From assembly GCA_030648295.1 (NCBI GenBank), contig JAUSID010000196.1:1-42206 (forward strand): a DNA stretch of 42,206 bases. Reading direction: 5' to 3'. The translations under genes and the position numbers were made by a program. The stretch is from Opitutaceae bacterium. GTDB taxonomy: Bacteria > Verrucomicrobiota > Verrucomicrobiia > Opitutales > Opitutaceae. Positions 8,651 through 17,380 of the stretch are shown here, piece after piece; the first letter of the stretch is position 1, and the number at the start of each line of letters is the position of its first letter. Below the pieces are notes generated by a model, which saw nothing but the letters and a program-made list of their open reading frames with translations, had not been told where the DNA came from and did not search any database.

Positions 8651-10357
8651 TCAGTTGACCCGCGCCTGCAAAACCTCGAAGCGCGCGCGCGCGGCGGCAT
8701 CGGGCGCCAGCGTCAGGCCCAGGATAATCAGCCAGCGAGCTGTATCGGTGAACCCATGACGAACGTTGAGTTCGGCGGTGCGGTAAACGAGTTCGGTGTG
8801 GCGCGGAAAAATACGGACGCCCTGTTCGAGCACGGCGAGTTGCTCGCGGATCGGCGGCTCGGCGCAGGCCGCCCAGACTTCGGCGATCAACATGTAGACT
8901 TCGGGCAACGGCGGCTCCTGCTCGCGCGCCGCGGCCAGGGGCGTGAGCACCGCGCTGGCCTGCTCGGGCGTGAGACGGAGCCCTGCGCTGGCGCCTTGGC
9001 CGCCCTCGGCGGCGAAGCGCAGTCGCGCGAGCTCGAAGCACGCGCGCGGCCGGAGCGTCTTGGTGCGGGCGGCGGCGTCTTCGAGGAATCCGCGCGCGGC
9101 GACGTCGTTGCCGGCGTCGACTTCGCACAGGCCGATCGCCGCGAGCAACCGTGGGTCGCGGCTGCCGTGATCATAGGCACGCCTCAAGGTGCGCCGCGCC
9201 TGCTCGAGGTATTTTTGCGTGAGCGCCGGGAACTGCGCCTTCACGAAACCGATTTCGAGCCGTTCCCAGTCGCCCTTGATCCGCGCGATTTCGACGTCGC
9301 TGGCCGGGCGCAACGCGTAGTCCGGCAGGCGCGGCCGTTGCGCCGGGCGGAGCGCGAGTTTTTCCCGCATCGCTTCGGGGAGATACGCCGTGAGCTGCTG
9401 CCGCGCGGTCGCGAAATCGAGGCCGAAGCATTCCTGGAAAAGGGCCTCCGAGACCGGCTCAACCGCCGCTCGCTCCGCGAACTTCCAAAGCGCCGCCCGC
9501 CGGGGCGCGCCGCGGCCCGCGAGCCCCCAGCGGATGAACAAGGCGGCCTGCGCCTGCCAGAGTGAAAGCCCCTCGCCCAGCGCCGGGTCGTCCGGCGGGA
9601 GTTCGCCCGCGAAAAAGTCCGCGAGCGGGAGCAGGGCGCGGTTCCCCTCCGGACCGGCGCGCAGCGCCGCGCTGCCGGTTTCCGAAATCCAGTCCAGACG
9701 CTCGAGCGTGAGCGTGTCCTCGGCGAACGTGGCCCGCGCAAACAGCGTGAGGACGCCGCTGATGAACCACGGGGGCAGCGCGGGCAGCCGGTTCCGCAGG
9801 ATATGAGCAACGTATTCCGGCGTGAGCGCGACACGGTTGGCATTGAATTCGCTTTCCTGCACGACGGCGAACAGCGCCTGCGCGTCGCGATCCCAGAGCC
9901 GGAGATTCGGCAGGAAGGTATAGCGCGGCGGCAGCGGGCGGCGGCGCAGCTTACCGTCGTCGAGCGGCACCGTGGCATTATCGAGCGCCTGCTGGTCGAC
10001 CGCGGACAGGGCCATGTGCGCCACGACTTCCTGCGACGTGGGGGGTTGTCGGGCACTGTCGACGAAAAGCAGCGTTCGCGGCCCTGACATTTTCAACTGG
10101 AGCGCGGGCGACAGCAGTTCGCCCAGCAGCGCGTGCAGACGGTGGTGGTTCGCGATGAGTGCGCGCGTGAGCCGGTCCGGGCAGCACGACAACACCTCCA
10201 AACCCGCCACCTCCGCGTAACGCCACGGCAAAGGTTGCGCCGTCTCCTCGACGAGGAAAGGCGGCAGCGTGACCGTCGTGGGCTCCCCTGCCCCGGCGGC
10301 GCATGCGCCGAGCACGAGGCCGGCGGCGAGCGAAAGGAGTTGGCGGCAACGGTTCAT
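8651..10357 (-). CDS. Probable lipoprotein with degenerate gluzincin-like domain and helical repeats
   Basis: Function unknown. From the ATG at 10357 the protein has 568 residues. It starts with a hydrophobic signal and lipobox LGAC (Cys19), suggesting a lipoprotein. The first half resembles peptidase-MA-like gluzincins: where those have HExxH followed by a PPW-x-x-EG motif, this protein has YVAHILRN (182-189) and PPWFISG (195-201). The catalytic Glu and zinc His pattern are therefore missing, so it is unlikely to be a protease. The second half is Ala/Leu/Arg-rich with TPR-like helical character. TVTLPPFLVEE just after the signal peptide echoes the LSPF-V box of the receptors. An in-frame start at 10423 would add 22 residues before the signal. 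The gene is convergent with the upstream receptor. Confidence 0.75.
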   Translation of the reverse strand: MNRCRQLLSLAAGLVLGACAAGAGEPTTVTLPPFLVEETAQPLPWRYAEVAGLEVLSCCPDRLTRALIANHHRLHALLGELLSPALQLKMSGPRTLLFVDSARQPPTSQEVVAHMALSAVDQQALDNATVPLDDGKLRRRPLPPRYTFLPNLRLWDRDAQALFAVVQESEFNANRVALTPEYVAHILRNRLPALPPWFISGVLTLFARATFAEDTLTLERLDWISETGSAALRAGPEGNRALLPLADFFAGELPPDDPALGEGLSLWQAQAALFIRWGLAGRGAPRRAALWKFAERAAVEPVSEALFQECFGLDFATARQQLTAYLPEAMREKLALRPAQRPRLPDYALRPASDVEIARIKGDWERLEIGFVKAQFPALTQKYLEQARRTLRRAYDHGSRDPRLLAAIGLCEVDAGNDVAARGFLEDAAARTKTLRPRACFELARLRFAAEGGQGASAGLRLTPEQASAVLTPLAAAREQEPPLPEVYMLIAEVWAACAEPPIREQLAVLEQGVRIFPRHTELVYRTAELNVRHGFTDTARWLIILGLTLAPDAAARARFEVLQARVN

Positions 10358-10380
10358 TGGACGAAGGGCGAGCCGCGACG

Positions 10381-10420
10381 TTAGCCCGGAAATTTCGCCC
10401 GCGTGAACACTTCTTTGAAC
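10381..10420. repeat. TAGCCCGGAAATTTC-type repeat fragment
   Basis: The sequence beginning TTAGCCCGGAAATTTC resembles the arms of the inverted repeats at 38481-38572 and 38602-38696 (TAGCCGGGAAATTTCACAC). It lies directly upstream of the lipoprotein gene. Confidence 0.3.
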
Positions 10421-10595
10421 CAAATTTCCGTCCGCCCATTAGGCTTGTGCGACCTAATCGCGGCTTCGCGCGACCGAGCCGGCCCGACCGGGCGAACGAT
10501 TCACACTTCCGGGTGTAAATGTTCCGGCTGGCCGCGGCTCGAGTTGCCACCACTCCGGGGACGGGGTCATGCCGTCTGCTGCGCGGAACCGCCGC

Positions 10596-11522
10596 TTAGT
10601 AACTCGCCGCCCCAGCGGTGTCACCGATGTCCCGGAGAATGCCGGCCAGCCCTTCCAGGTTTTCCCGCAGGTTGGCTTTGGCGTCATTCGCGCGGTTGTG
10701 CGACAGGATCCCGACCGGGCCGAACCAGCCGGATCGATATATCGTTTCGATCAAGTCTTTTTCGCGGCTGCCCTCCCCCACCGGCGTTCCGGCCTTCGCG
10801 TTCGGCCCCAGCGCATTCAGGTTCACCGCCGCAAGCCACGGCTTCAGCCGCGGAAACACAGTCCCGAACCGATCCATCTGCGCGAACGACTGGTGGAAAC
10901 TATAAACAATGCCAACGTCGGCCGACGGCATCTCCTGCCGTAATCGCTCGAGGATCGCGATTTCGTTTTCCGCCTGGCTGAACCACGGCGCGCGCCCATG
11001 CCCATATAGCACCACCTTCAGACCGCGCCGGTTGCCCTCTGCAACGAGCGGCCGCAGCCGCGCCACCGCCGTTGGTACGCGCTCCGCCACGGGAAGGGTG
11101 TCGAATTTGCCCTCGAGCGTCAGCCACCATTGGGCCCTGAGTTGATGGCGCGCGGCGACGTCGAGGAAGGCCCGAATCTGAACCTCGTCGAACGGTTTTT
11201 CCGTGTGGACGGGTGTCCATACCGCTACCAGTTCGATCCCTTCCCGGCGATAGGCCTTTATATAGTCTTCGAACACTGCCACTCGCTCCGCATTCCGGCA
11301 GATATAGCCGGCTTTCGTGAGCCCGATTTCCTTGAGGACGCGCGCATGCTCCTGCGGTGAACGGGCGATCGCATCATATTCCTCAAAAGCCCACGCGTGC
11401 AGATTGCCCCGGGCCAAGGTGCTCGCGGGCCGCGCCGCCCCGCTGCTGCCGGTGGCGGCGAGCGCAACCGCGTAGACGAAACCGAATATCACCGTGGACA
11501 AACACCTGCCTGCGGGAGTCAT
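10596..11522 (-). CDS. Secreted TIM-barrel protein, sugar isomerase/epimerase-like
   Basis: The protein has 308 residues from the ATG at 11522. A signal peptide (hydrophobic run to about AATGSSGA) precedes a domain with repeated beta-alpha character: the segments IELVAVWTPVHTEKP, QLRAQWWLTLEGKF, GLKVVLYGHGRAPWF and VGIVYSFHQSFAQMDRF resemble the strands of a xylose-isomerase-like (AP endonuclease 2) TIM barrel. No complete metal-ligand set could be assigned by eye. It lies directly downstream of the PVC-type haem-binding protein on the same strand, a pairing that suggests exported sugar metabolism. A GTG at 11570 would give a longer N-terminus without a better signal. A sugar phosphate isomerase/epimerase-family annotation is plausible; the substrate is unknown. 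Confidence 0.7.
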   Translation of the reverse strand: MTPAGRCLSTVIFGFVYAVALAATGSSGAARPASTLARGNLHAWAFEEYDAIARSPQEHARVLKEIGLTKAGYICRNAERVAVFEDYIKAYRREGIELVAVWTPVHTEKPFDEVQIRAFLDVAARHQLRAQWWLTLEGKFDTLPVAERVPTAVARLRPLVAEGNRRGLKVVLYGHGRAPWFSQAENEIAILERLRQEMPSADVGIVYSFHQSFAQMDRFGTVFPRLKPWLAAVNLNALGPNAKAGTPVGEGSREKDLIETIYRSGWFGPVGILSHNRANDAKANLRENLEGLAGILRDIGDTAGAASY

Positions 11523-11667
11523 CGGCTGGTGAGGGTGGCGGCACGCGGGCGCCTCGCGAGCACCAAACACGCAGGCCTGCCTGGCGCGTTCCGCTGCGAG
11601 TCCGGTAGTCCCGCCGCCCGTCTGCTCATCCGATCAATGGCCCTCCGCGCCGCCGGCCATCTGGCGC

Positions 11668-14391
11668 TCACCGCAGCGATTCCAGATACGCCACCAGATC
11701 GCGGAACTCCTCGATCGCCAGGGCCAGTGGGAGCTCGGGCGGCATCAAGGAGTCCTCCAGTGCGCCCCAGCTGGCGATTTCTGCGCGCGGAAAATCGTGT
11801 TCATGGCCATCGAGAATGATGAGCTGAATCGAGCGCGCCGCCTGATCGATTTCACGGCCGGTATGCATTTCGCCGTTCTTCATCTTCACAAACCAGCCCT
11901 GATACTCCGGCGCTATATAGTCGGACGGCTTCACGACGGAATGAATCAGGGCGTCGCGATTGGCCGTCCGGCCGATGACCGACAGCTCCGGGCCGAGCGC
12001 CATGGCGATGAATCCGGCCGTCTGGCCGGCGCCGAGCCTGACGCCGCGCCCCTCCGACACGTGGCATGCAACGCAGCCAACATTGGCCGAAAAGAAAACC
12101 CGCCGCCCCGCCTCCGGATTCCCGCCCCTCGCGAGGAGTTGCTGCCAGCCTTCCACCGTGCCGGGCCGCGAAATTTTTTCGGGTGCAATGAGAAATTGGA
12201 GTTGGCTGCGGAACCTCACCTCGCGCGGATCGCCCTCAATGGTGGCGAGCTTGCGCGCCGCCGCCGCCAGTACCGCCGGATCCGTGCGCAGCGCGCGGAG
12301 CGTGCGCGCCGCCTCGAGCCGTACCGCGGGTTCGCGGTCATCGAGGAGCGACACCAGCCCGAGGTCTGGTTTGCCGGCCAGCGCGGCGAGCGCCTCCGCG
12401 CGCAACGAGGCGGGCTGGTTTGCATTCAGCGCGATCTCGCGAAGAACCGCCGCGGCTTCCGCCCGACTGCTCCCGCCCAGCCGGCGCACGGCCTCGATCT
12501 GAAGCATCGGATCGGATTGGCGTGCCATCGTGGCAATGAGTTCGTGGTTCGCCCGCCTCTCGATGGACGGAAGCCAGCGCAGCGCCATGGCCCGCAGCAG
12601 CACCGGCCGTTGCTCGTCGTGCACCAGCTTTTCGAAAAACTCCGGACTGAGCTGCCGGTTCAGATAGTAGCCGCCGTCGCTGCCCTTCTTCGCCCCGCCG
12701 CCTGGACCTTTCGCGGTGCCCGCGGCGCTTTTTTCCCCCGCCGCAGCCGCCGACGCGTTTTGCATGATCTGCATCGTCGCGAGCCACGTTTGGAAGAGAG
12801 CCTTGTTGAAATTCGCCCGCCCGCCGACGGCATCGATTCGGTCCGCGAGCGAAATCAGCTCCTTTTCTCCCGCCCAGATCATCGCAAGCTGCACCACATC
12901 GAGATCGGGATCACCGAGCCGCAGTGCAATCAGCGGCGCCGGCTCCGACACGTCCGCGCGCCGAAGCGCGAGCAGTGCGCCGAGCCTCACCTTCGCGTCG
13001 GCATGCTCCAGATCGCTCAGCACGGCGCGACGAAACACGGGCCGGCTCAGCGCGGTCACCGCCGCATTCCGGATGAACGGGTCCGGCTCGCTCAGTGCCT
13101 GCCGCAGGCTCGCGTACTCCTCGATCCTCGCAGCCTCGGTCAGTCGCTGCATCCGCGCGAATTCCGCCGTCGGCTCCTCCGGTGAGAATGGCTTGCGCGG
13201 CGCGAGCGTTGGCACGCCGTCCCTCGCCGTCACTTTCCAGATCCGCCCGCGCTGGTGCGTGGTATAGTCAATCAGCATCCAGTCGCTGATGTAGATCGCA
13301 CCATCGACCGGACTCGCAGACATTCCCGATGGACGAAACGGCGACGTCTGGTTGTCGTGGCCCTCTCCGCGCAGGAAGATTTCGCGTGTCGCCGTGATCG
13401 AGGCGCCGGCCGGTTTCGGCCGAAAGAGCGTCACGTCGTGCTCGCCCCACGTGGCGCCGAGGATCGTGTCGCGATAATCGGCGGGCAGCGCCGCCGTGCT
13501 GGCATCGATGACCGCCGTGGGCGCCTCGCCGATCCCGTGAATCATCGGCAGCGTGCCGGGAAGCTCGCCCTCCCACGCCTGGTACGGATGCAGTCCGTAC
13601 CGGCCATAGATTCGCTTGTAGCCGTAATCTCCGCCGTGAACGATGTGCAGGAGCCGGTTCGGCCCACGATGATCGGGATCGTTGTCGACGCACAGGAGCC
13701 GCCCCTGCCGATCGAACCCGATGCTGAACGGATTCCAGAATCCCCACGCGACCCGTTCGAGTTGGGTGCCGTCGGGCCGGCAACGCGCAATAATCCCGCC
13801 CCAGTACGGGCCGACCGGCAGCCGCGTGCCGTCGGACGCAATCCAATCGTCGCTCGTCGTGCCGGTACCGACGTACATCCAGCCATCGTTCGAGAAAGCA
13901 ATCCCCATCATCTGCCCGTGCGGGTTGGCCCTTTTTTCGTACGGATCCAGGTGAAGCAGCCGCCTGCGCGCCTCCGAACGGCCGTCGCGATCGCGATCGT
14001 GCAGGACCAGCACCTCGCGGGTGCCCACGACGTACAGCGTGCCGTCCCGATCCAGGGCCAGGCTCTGGGCCTGATGGATATCTTCCGCAAAGATGCTCAT
14101 TCGCGCATAACGACCATCGGGCCGGGTACCCTCGAACACCTTGATCCGATCGCCCTTCGGTCCGGGATAATTCGGCGGCGGCGAATGTGTGTGGCACTCG
14201 ATCACGTACAGCCGCCCCTCCGCGTCGACGACGGAGGCGATCGGCGTGACGATATCCGGGTCCGAGGCGTACAGCGAAATCTGCAGCCGCTCGTCACGGA
14301 GCCGTGGATACTCGATTGGGCGCTCGGCGGCGAGGAGGCTGCCAACCGCAGCGGCAAGGGCGCACGAACGGAGAAGGGAAAAGATAGTCAC
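11668..14391 (-). CDS. PVC-type haem-binding CxxCH protein (membrane-bound dehydrogenase domain)
   Basis: Large exported redox protein, 907 residues from the GTG at 14391. That start gives an N-terminus (TIFSLLRSCALAAAVGSL) reading as a signal peptide; a further upstream start at 14463 adds 24 residues in front. The N-terminal part is a sorbosone/glucose-dehydrogenase-like beta-propeller (LYVIECHTHSPPP, GIAFSNDGWMYVGTG, GFWNPFSIGFD). The middle has HEAT-like helical repeats. The C-terminal module carries the haem motif C773-V-A-C-H777 and the conserved tail of the family (GPELSVIGRT, EYQGWFVKMKNG, MPPELP). This is the Verrucomicrobia/Planctomycetes architecture of TIGR02604 plus TIGR02603. 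It probably oxidises a sugar in the periplasm and passes electrons to c-type haem. It precedes the isomerase-like gene, with a 145-base gap. Confidence 0.9.
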   Translation of the reverse strand: MTIFSLLRSCALAAAVGSLLAAERPIEYPRLRDERLQISLYASDPDIVTPIASVVDAEGRLYVIECHTHSPPPNYPGPKGDRIKVFEGTRPDGRYARMSIFAEDIHQAQSLALDRDGTLYVVGTREVLVLHDRDRDGRSEARRRLLHLDPYEKRANPHGQMMGIAFSNDGWMYVGTGTTSDDWIASDGTRLPVGPYWGGIIARCRPDGTQLERVAWGFWNPFSIGFDRQGRLLCVDNDPDHRGPNRLLHIVHGGDYGYKRIYGRYGLHPYQAWEGELPGTLPMIHGIGEAPTAVIDASTAALPADYRDTILGATWGEHDVTLFRPKPAGASITATREIFLRGEGHDNQTSPFRPSGMSASPVDGAIYISDWMLIDYTTHQRGRIWKVTARDGVPTLAPRKPFSPEEPTAEFARMQRLTEAARIEEYASLRQALSEPDPFIRNAAVTALSRPVFRRAVLSDLEHADAKVRLGALLALRRADVSEPAPLIALRLGDPDLDVVQLAMIWAGEKELISLADRIDAVGGRANFNKALFQTWLATMQIMQNASAAAAGEKSAAGTAKGPGGGAKKGSDGGYYLNRQLSPEFFEKLVHDEQRPVLLRAMALRWLPSIERRANHELIATMARQSDPMLQIEAVRRLGGSSRAEAAAVLREIALNANQPASLRAEALAALAGKPDLGLVSLLDDREPAVRLEAARTLRALRTDPAVLAAAARKLATIEGDPREVRFRSQLQFLIAPEKISRPGTVEGWQQLLARGGNPEAGRRVFFSANVGCVACHVSEGRGVRLGAGQTAGFIAMALGPELSVIGRTANRDALIHSVVKPSDYIAPEYQGWFVKMKNGEMHTGREIDQAARSIQLIILDGHEHDFPRAEIASWGALEDSLMPPELPLALAIEEFRDLVAYLESLR

Positions 14392-14543
14392 GGAAACCCT
14401 GGGGAAGCGACGCGGCGTTCGTGTGAATCCCGGGCAAACGGAAAGCCCGGAATGCCGACGCAAAGAACATGGAAAACCGCGCGCGACACAAGGTTGGTTC
14501 GCATAACCCGGCCCCGTCGCTCGCCGGGCGCGAAACGCTGATC

Positions 14544-14561
14544 GGTCGAAGGGGTCATGCC
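14544..14561 (+). repeat. 18-bp dispersed repeat GGTCGAAGGGGTCATGCC
   Basis: An exact second copy is at 21047-21064, and a shorter form, GGGGTCATGCCGT, is at 10563-10575. All three are intergenic. It shares the GGGGTCA core with the inverted pair at 8512-8609, so it may be a half-site of a related REP family. Confidence 0.45.
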
Positions 14562-14666
14562 AAGAATCCGGACAAATGTGCCCCTACCATGAATTGAGGT
14601 GACGCGACGGTTGGGTCGGCCACCGGCCACGCGGGAATGGAGGCACCCTGGCGTCGCTTCCGAAAG

Positions 14667-15473
14667 CTACTTCGATGGTGGGGCTGGCGCGCCTTTTAGC
14701 AGCTGCGCGTATTTTTCCACCGCCGCGACGGGCACGGCGATCTTCCAGATATCGCCGATTTGCCGGACCGAGAGTCCGACCGCACGGGTTTTGCCGGAAG
14801 CATCCATGACTTGTGCCACGAGCCTCGCACCTGATGCGTCGCTCCGTTTGAAGTCGATGATTCGTGCGCCACCCATCGGCACATCTTTTGCGGTAAATAA
14901 GGCGACGAGCCGTTCCGGTGTGCCGTATTCGGCTCGTGCTTCCTCAGAAAGCGACGCGAGGAGGTCCTGCGCTTTCGAACGCGCTCTCGGGTCGAGGAAG
15001 AGCGTTTCGGCGAGTTGTTCAACGTCGCCGCCGGCTGCCGCCCAGAGCGCGGTTTGAACCGCCGCCGCCGCCGTGTCGCGCCCCGCATTGATGAGCGTGC
15101 CGACGGGAACGATCTCATTCATTACGTCGAGTGTCGCTGTGGTAGATGCTGCGTCCGCGGCACGCGGCGCCAGGATGCGATTTGGTTTCGCCGCCGTCGC
15201 GGCGCTTTGCCGCGAAGCGACAATGTCGGCGCGCAACCGCTCCAGCTCCGTACTTTCGGCTCGCAGTTGTTCCAGCTCCGAGCCCGAGACTTGATCCCGC
15301 AGCAGCCGCTCGCGTTGTTCCTTCAGCTGTCGGAGTTCGATCAACTCTTGGCCGGCCGCGCGCACTTCGAGCCGGAGGATTGCGGTCTCATTTCGCTGCA
15401 ACACCAACAACGTGAGCACGCTCGCAATCAACGCGGTGAATCCAGCGAGCCACCATGCAGACGCAGCTTTCAT
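14667..15473 (-). CDS. Membrane-anchored coiled-coil protein, partner of the sigma-TonB fusion
   Basis: Function unknown. The 268-residue product starts at the ATG at 15473. It has one N-terminal transmembrane helix (WWLAGFTALIASVLTLLVL), then a coiled coil of about 60 residues rich in Leu, Glu and Arg (ELIELRQLKEQRERLLRD, ELEQLRAESTELERLRAD). A C-terminal domain has a beta-rich end (LVAQVMDASGKTRAVGLSVR). The start lies 2 bases after the stop of the sigma-TonB fusion gene, so the two are almost certainly one transcript. Its transmembrane/coiled-coil layout mirrors the middle of that fusion. This suggests that the proteins pair in the membrane or arose by partial duplication. An overlapping GTG start at 15485 is less likely. 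Confidence 0.75.
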   Translation of the reverse strand: MKAASAWWLAGFTALIASVLTLLVLQRNETAILRLEVRAAGQELIELRQLKEQRERLLRDQVSGSELEQLRAESTELERLRADIVASRQSAATAAKPNRILAPRAADAASTTATLDVMNEIVPVGTLINAGRDTAAAAVQTALWAAAGGDVEQLAETLFLDPRARSKAQDLLASLSEEARAEYGTPERLVALFTAKDVPMGGARIIDFKRSDASGARLVAQVMDASGKTRAVGLSVRQIGDIWKIAVPVAAVEKYAQLLKGAPAPPSK

Positions 15474-15475
15474 GC

Positions 15476-16798
15476 TTAGAACCACGTCGGCGCGACGACG
15501 GGAGTGGGATTGAAAATGAATTTAATCGGCATCTCCATCCGTGCGTTCACCGGGGTGCCGGCCTTCTTCCCTGCTTCGAATTTCCACTTCCTCACCGCCG
15601 CCACCGCAGATTCCGCGAACGCTGGGTTTGTGGCGCTCATAGCCTGCACATCCTGTGCGTCGCCGTTGGCGTCAATCACGAAGCTCAAGCGAACCTCGCC
15701 GGAAACCGCGAGTTGCCGCATTTCTGCCGGATATTCGGGTCGCGGTTGGAGTTTCGGTTTTGGCTGCTGCTCCAGCTGCGAAATCTCGTACACGGGCTGA
15801 TCCGCGCGCCAAGCCGGCTGACTCGTGCTGGCGAGTGATGTCGACCGGTTGCTCGGCTGCGTCCTTGTCGTACGCGCGGCGGCTTCGTCACGCAGTCTCG
15901 CAAGCTCCGCACGGTTCTCTCGCCATGAGCGGATTTCGGCCGCGGTCGTAGCGAGTCGGCTGACCTCCTGCCGAAGGAGTCCCGCCTCCTCACGGCTGAT
16001 ACGGGCGTGCACCAATTCGTCGCGCAGTTTCGCGTTTGTGTCCGCTTGGATGACGTAGCCGACGCCGCCGGCAGCAACAATCACCGCGGCAATTCCGAAC
16101 TGGAGTTTGGTGGCGCTCATGAAAGTCATCCACGCCGTCGTGGCGCAGCTGCTCGCGCCAGCCAGTGCAGCGCCGCTGACACTCGCGGCCAGACCCGCCG
16201 GTGCGGCGACGCTCACCGACTGGGCGAGCACGAGTCCCAGGGCCGCGGATGTCGAGGTGACGCCATCGCGGGCGAGCGTGGCATGGAGCTTGGCCAAGGC
16301 CCGTTCCACCCGCATCCGCGCGGCATTCTCGTTTAGCCGCAACTGGGCGCCCACTTCGGCAAATGAACGTCCGTTGAAAAACCGCAGTACGATCGCGTCG
16401 CGATCGTCGTCATCCAGCCCGCCGATGGCGCGGTCGAGCAACGGCCGCAGGCTCTCCCAATTGCCTTCGTCAGTGCCGGCCGCGGTTTCATTCATGGTAT
16501 GGGCCTCCCGTTCGCGTTTTCGCCGCCGCGATTCGGTGCGGACGGCGTCGATGGCCGCGTATTGCGTCGTGCGATAAAGCCAGCCCGCCAGCACCGGCCG
16601 TCGGGCCAGCGCCGTGGCTTTCCGGGCGAGCGACGTGAAAACGATCTGGACCACGTCCTTGGCGAGGTGCGTATCGCCGCCAACGTGACGTAACGCCACA
16701 GAGTACACCAAATCGATATGCCGCCGGACCAGCCCTGCGAATGCATCATCGGCTCGTTCGTCAATGTAGCGGCGGAGCAACTCGCTGTCTTCAGACAT
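15476..16798 (-). CDS. ECF sigma factor fused to transmembrane helix and TonB C-terminal domain
   Basis: A 440-residue protein with two functions that are normally separate. Residues about 17-95 are sigma-70 region 2 (FAGLVRRHIDLVYSVALRHV, AKDVVQIVF, PVLAGWLYRTTQYAAIDAVR). Residues about 118-175 are region 4 (DDDRDAIVLRFFNGRSFAEV, NENAARMRVERALAKL). A hydrophobic stretch follows, with a clear membrane helix at 232-250 (LQFGIAAVIVAAGGVGYVI) and a coiled coil at about 253-310. The C-terminus (353-428) is a TonB-like energy-transducer domain (YPAEMRQLAVSGEVRLSFVI, AVAAVRKWKFEAG). The ATG at 16798 begins the typical ECF N-terminus; in-frame sequence further upstream is unrelated. It is followed at 2 bases by a coiled-coil membrane protein and lies near several receptors. 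It may regulate from the membrane, coupling receptor occupancy to transcription, but this is inference. Confidence 0.88.
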   Translation of the reverse strand: MSEDSELLRRYIDERADDAFAGLVRRHIDLVYSVALRHVGGDTHLAKDVVQIVFTSLARKATALARRPVLAGWLYRTTQYAAIDAVRTESRRRKREREAHTMNETAAGTDEGNWESLRPLLDRAIGGLDDDDRDAIVLRFFNGRSFAEVGAQLRLNENAARMRVERALAKLHATLARDGVTSTSAALGLVLAQSVSVAAPAGLAASVSGAALAGASSCATTAWMTFMSATKLQFGIAAVIVAAGGVGYVIQADTNAKLRDELVHARISREEAGLLRQEVSRLATTAAEIRSWRENRAELARLRDEAAARTTRTQPSNRSTSLASTSQPAWRADQPVYEISQLEQQPKPKLQPRPEYPAEMRQLAVSGEVRLSFVIDANGDAQDVQAMSATNPAFAESAVAAVRKWKFEAGKKAGTPVNARMEMPIKFIFNPTPVVAPTWF

Positions 16799-17380
16799 GA
16801 TCAACCTATAGCCGGCAATGGATTGAAAACCGCACAAAAAAACCGCGGTCCGTCCGCCGGCTCCGTGGTGGCAGACCGCAAACCACGACTCGAATTCAGT
16901 GGAGCGTGCGATCACGTCCTCAACCGGGGCAATTATCGGCGACCCATTTTTCAGGCACCGGGTGTGGCGCAATCGTCAAGAAATCGGGGATCGAAAAACT
17001 CACTCTGGCCACGCCGATGAAACACACGACATCGGTTTCGATGGCGTGGCTCGCCCATCGGCTGCAAACGGGCGCAACCGACAGCGTCGATTCATTGGCT
17101 TCATCGATTCCGCGCAACCGGCGCCACTGAACACCCGGAATTCAAGGCGAAATTGTCCGGATTCCTAGCATGACCCTGCATGTGTCCCACCTTTTGGCAC
17201 GCGGGCGTCTGCGCCCTGCCGCTCGACATTCTCCCGCACGAGTTCCTTGCCATTGAGATAACCAATCGCTCCGTCGTCGACGCGCACAAGCATGATATCG
17301 CCTGCATTTCACCCAATCGATCCGGTGCGGCCTTTGCATCCCGCTTGAGGGTTGATGGGGAAATCTCCATCTCAAAAGAT
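16799..17380. other. Divergent region upstream of the sigma fusion and a receptor
   Basis: No repeat, hairpin or promoter stands out. The second half, 17180-17380, is in frame with the downstream receptor and could be translated if its ATG at 17180 is used, but the encoded segment resembles nothing and precedes the signal peptide. Confidence 0.35.

Noticed and set aside
2236-8700. Very long opposite-strand frames across the two receptor genes (814 and 956 codons)
   Set aside because: They are antisense shadows of genuine receptors and have low-complexity Arg/Val/Glu composition without domains.
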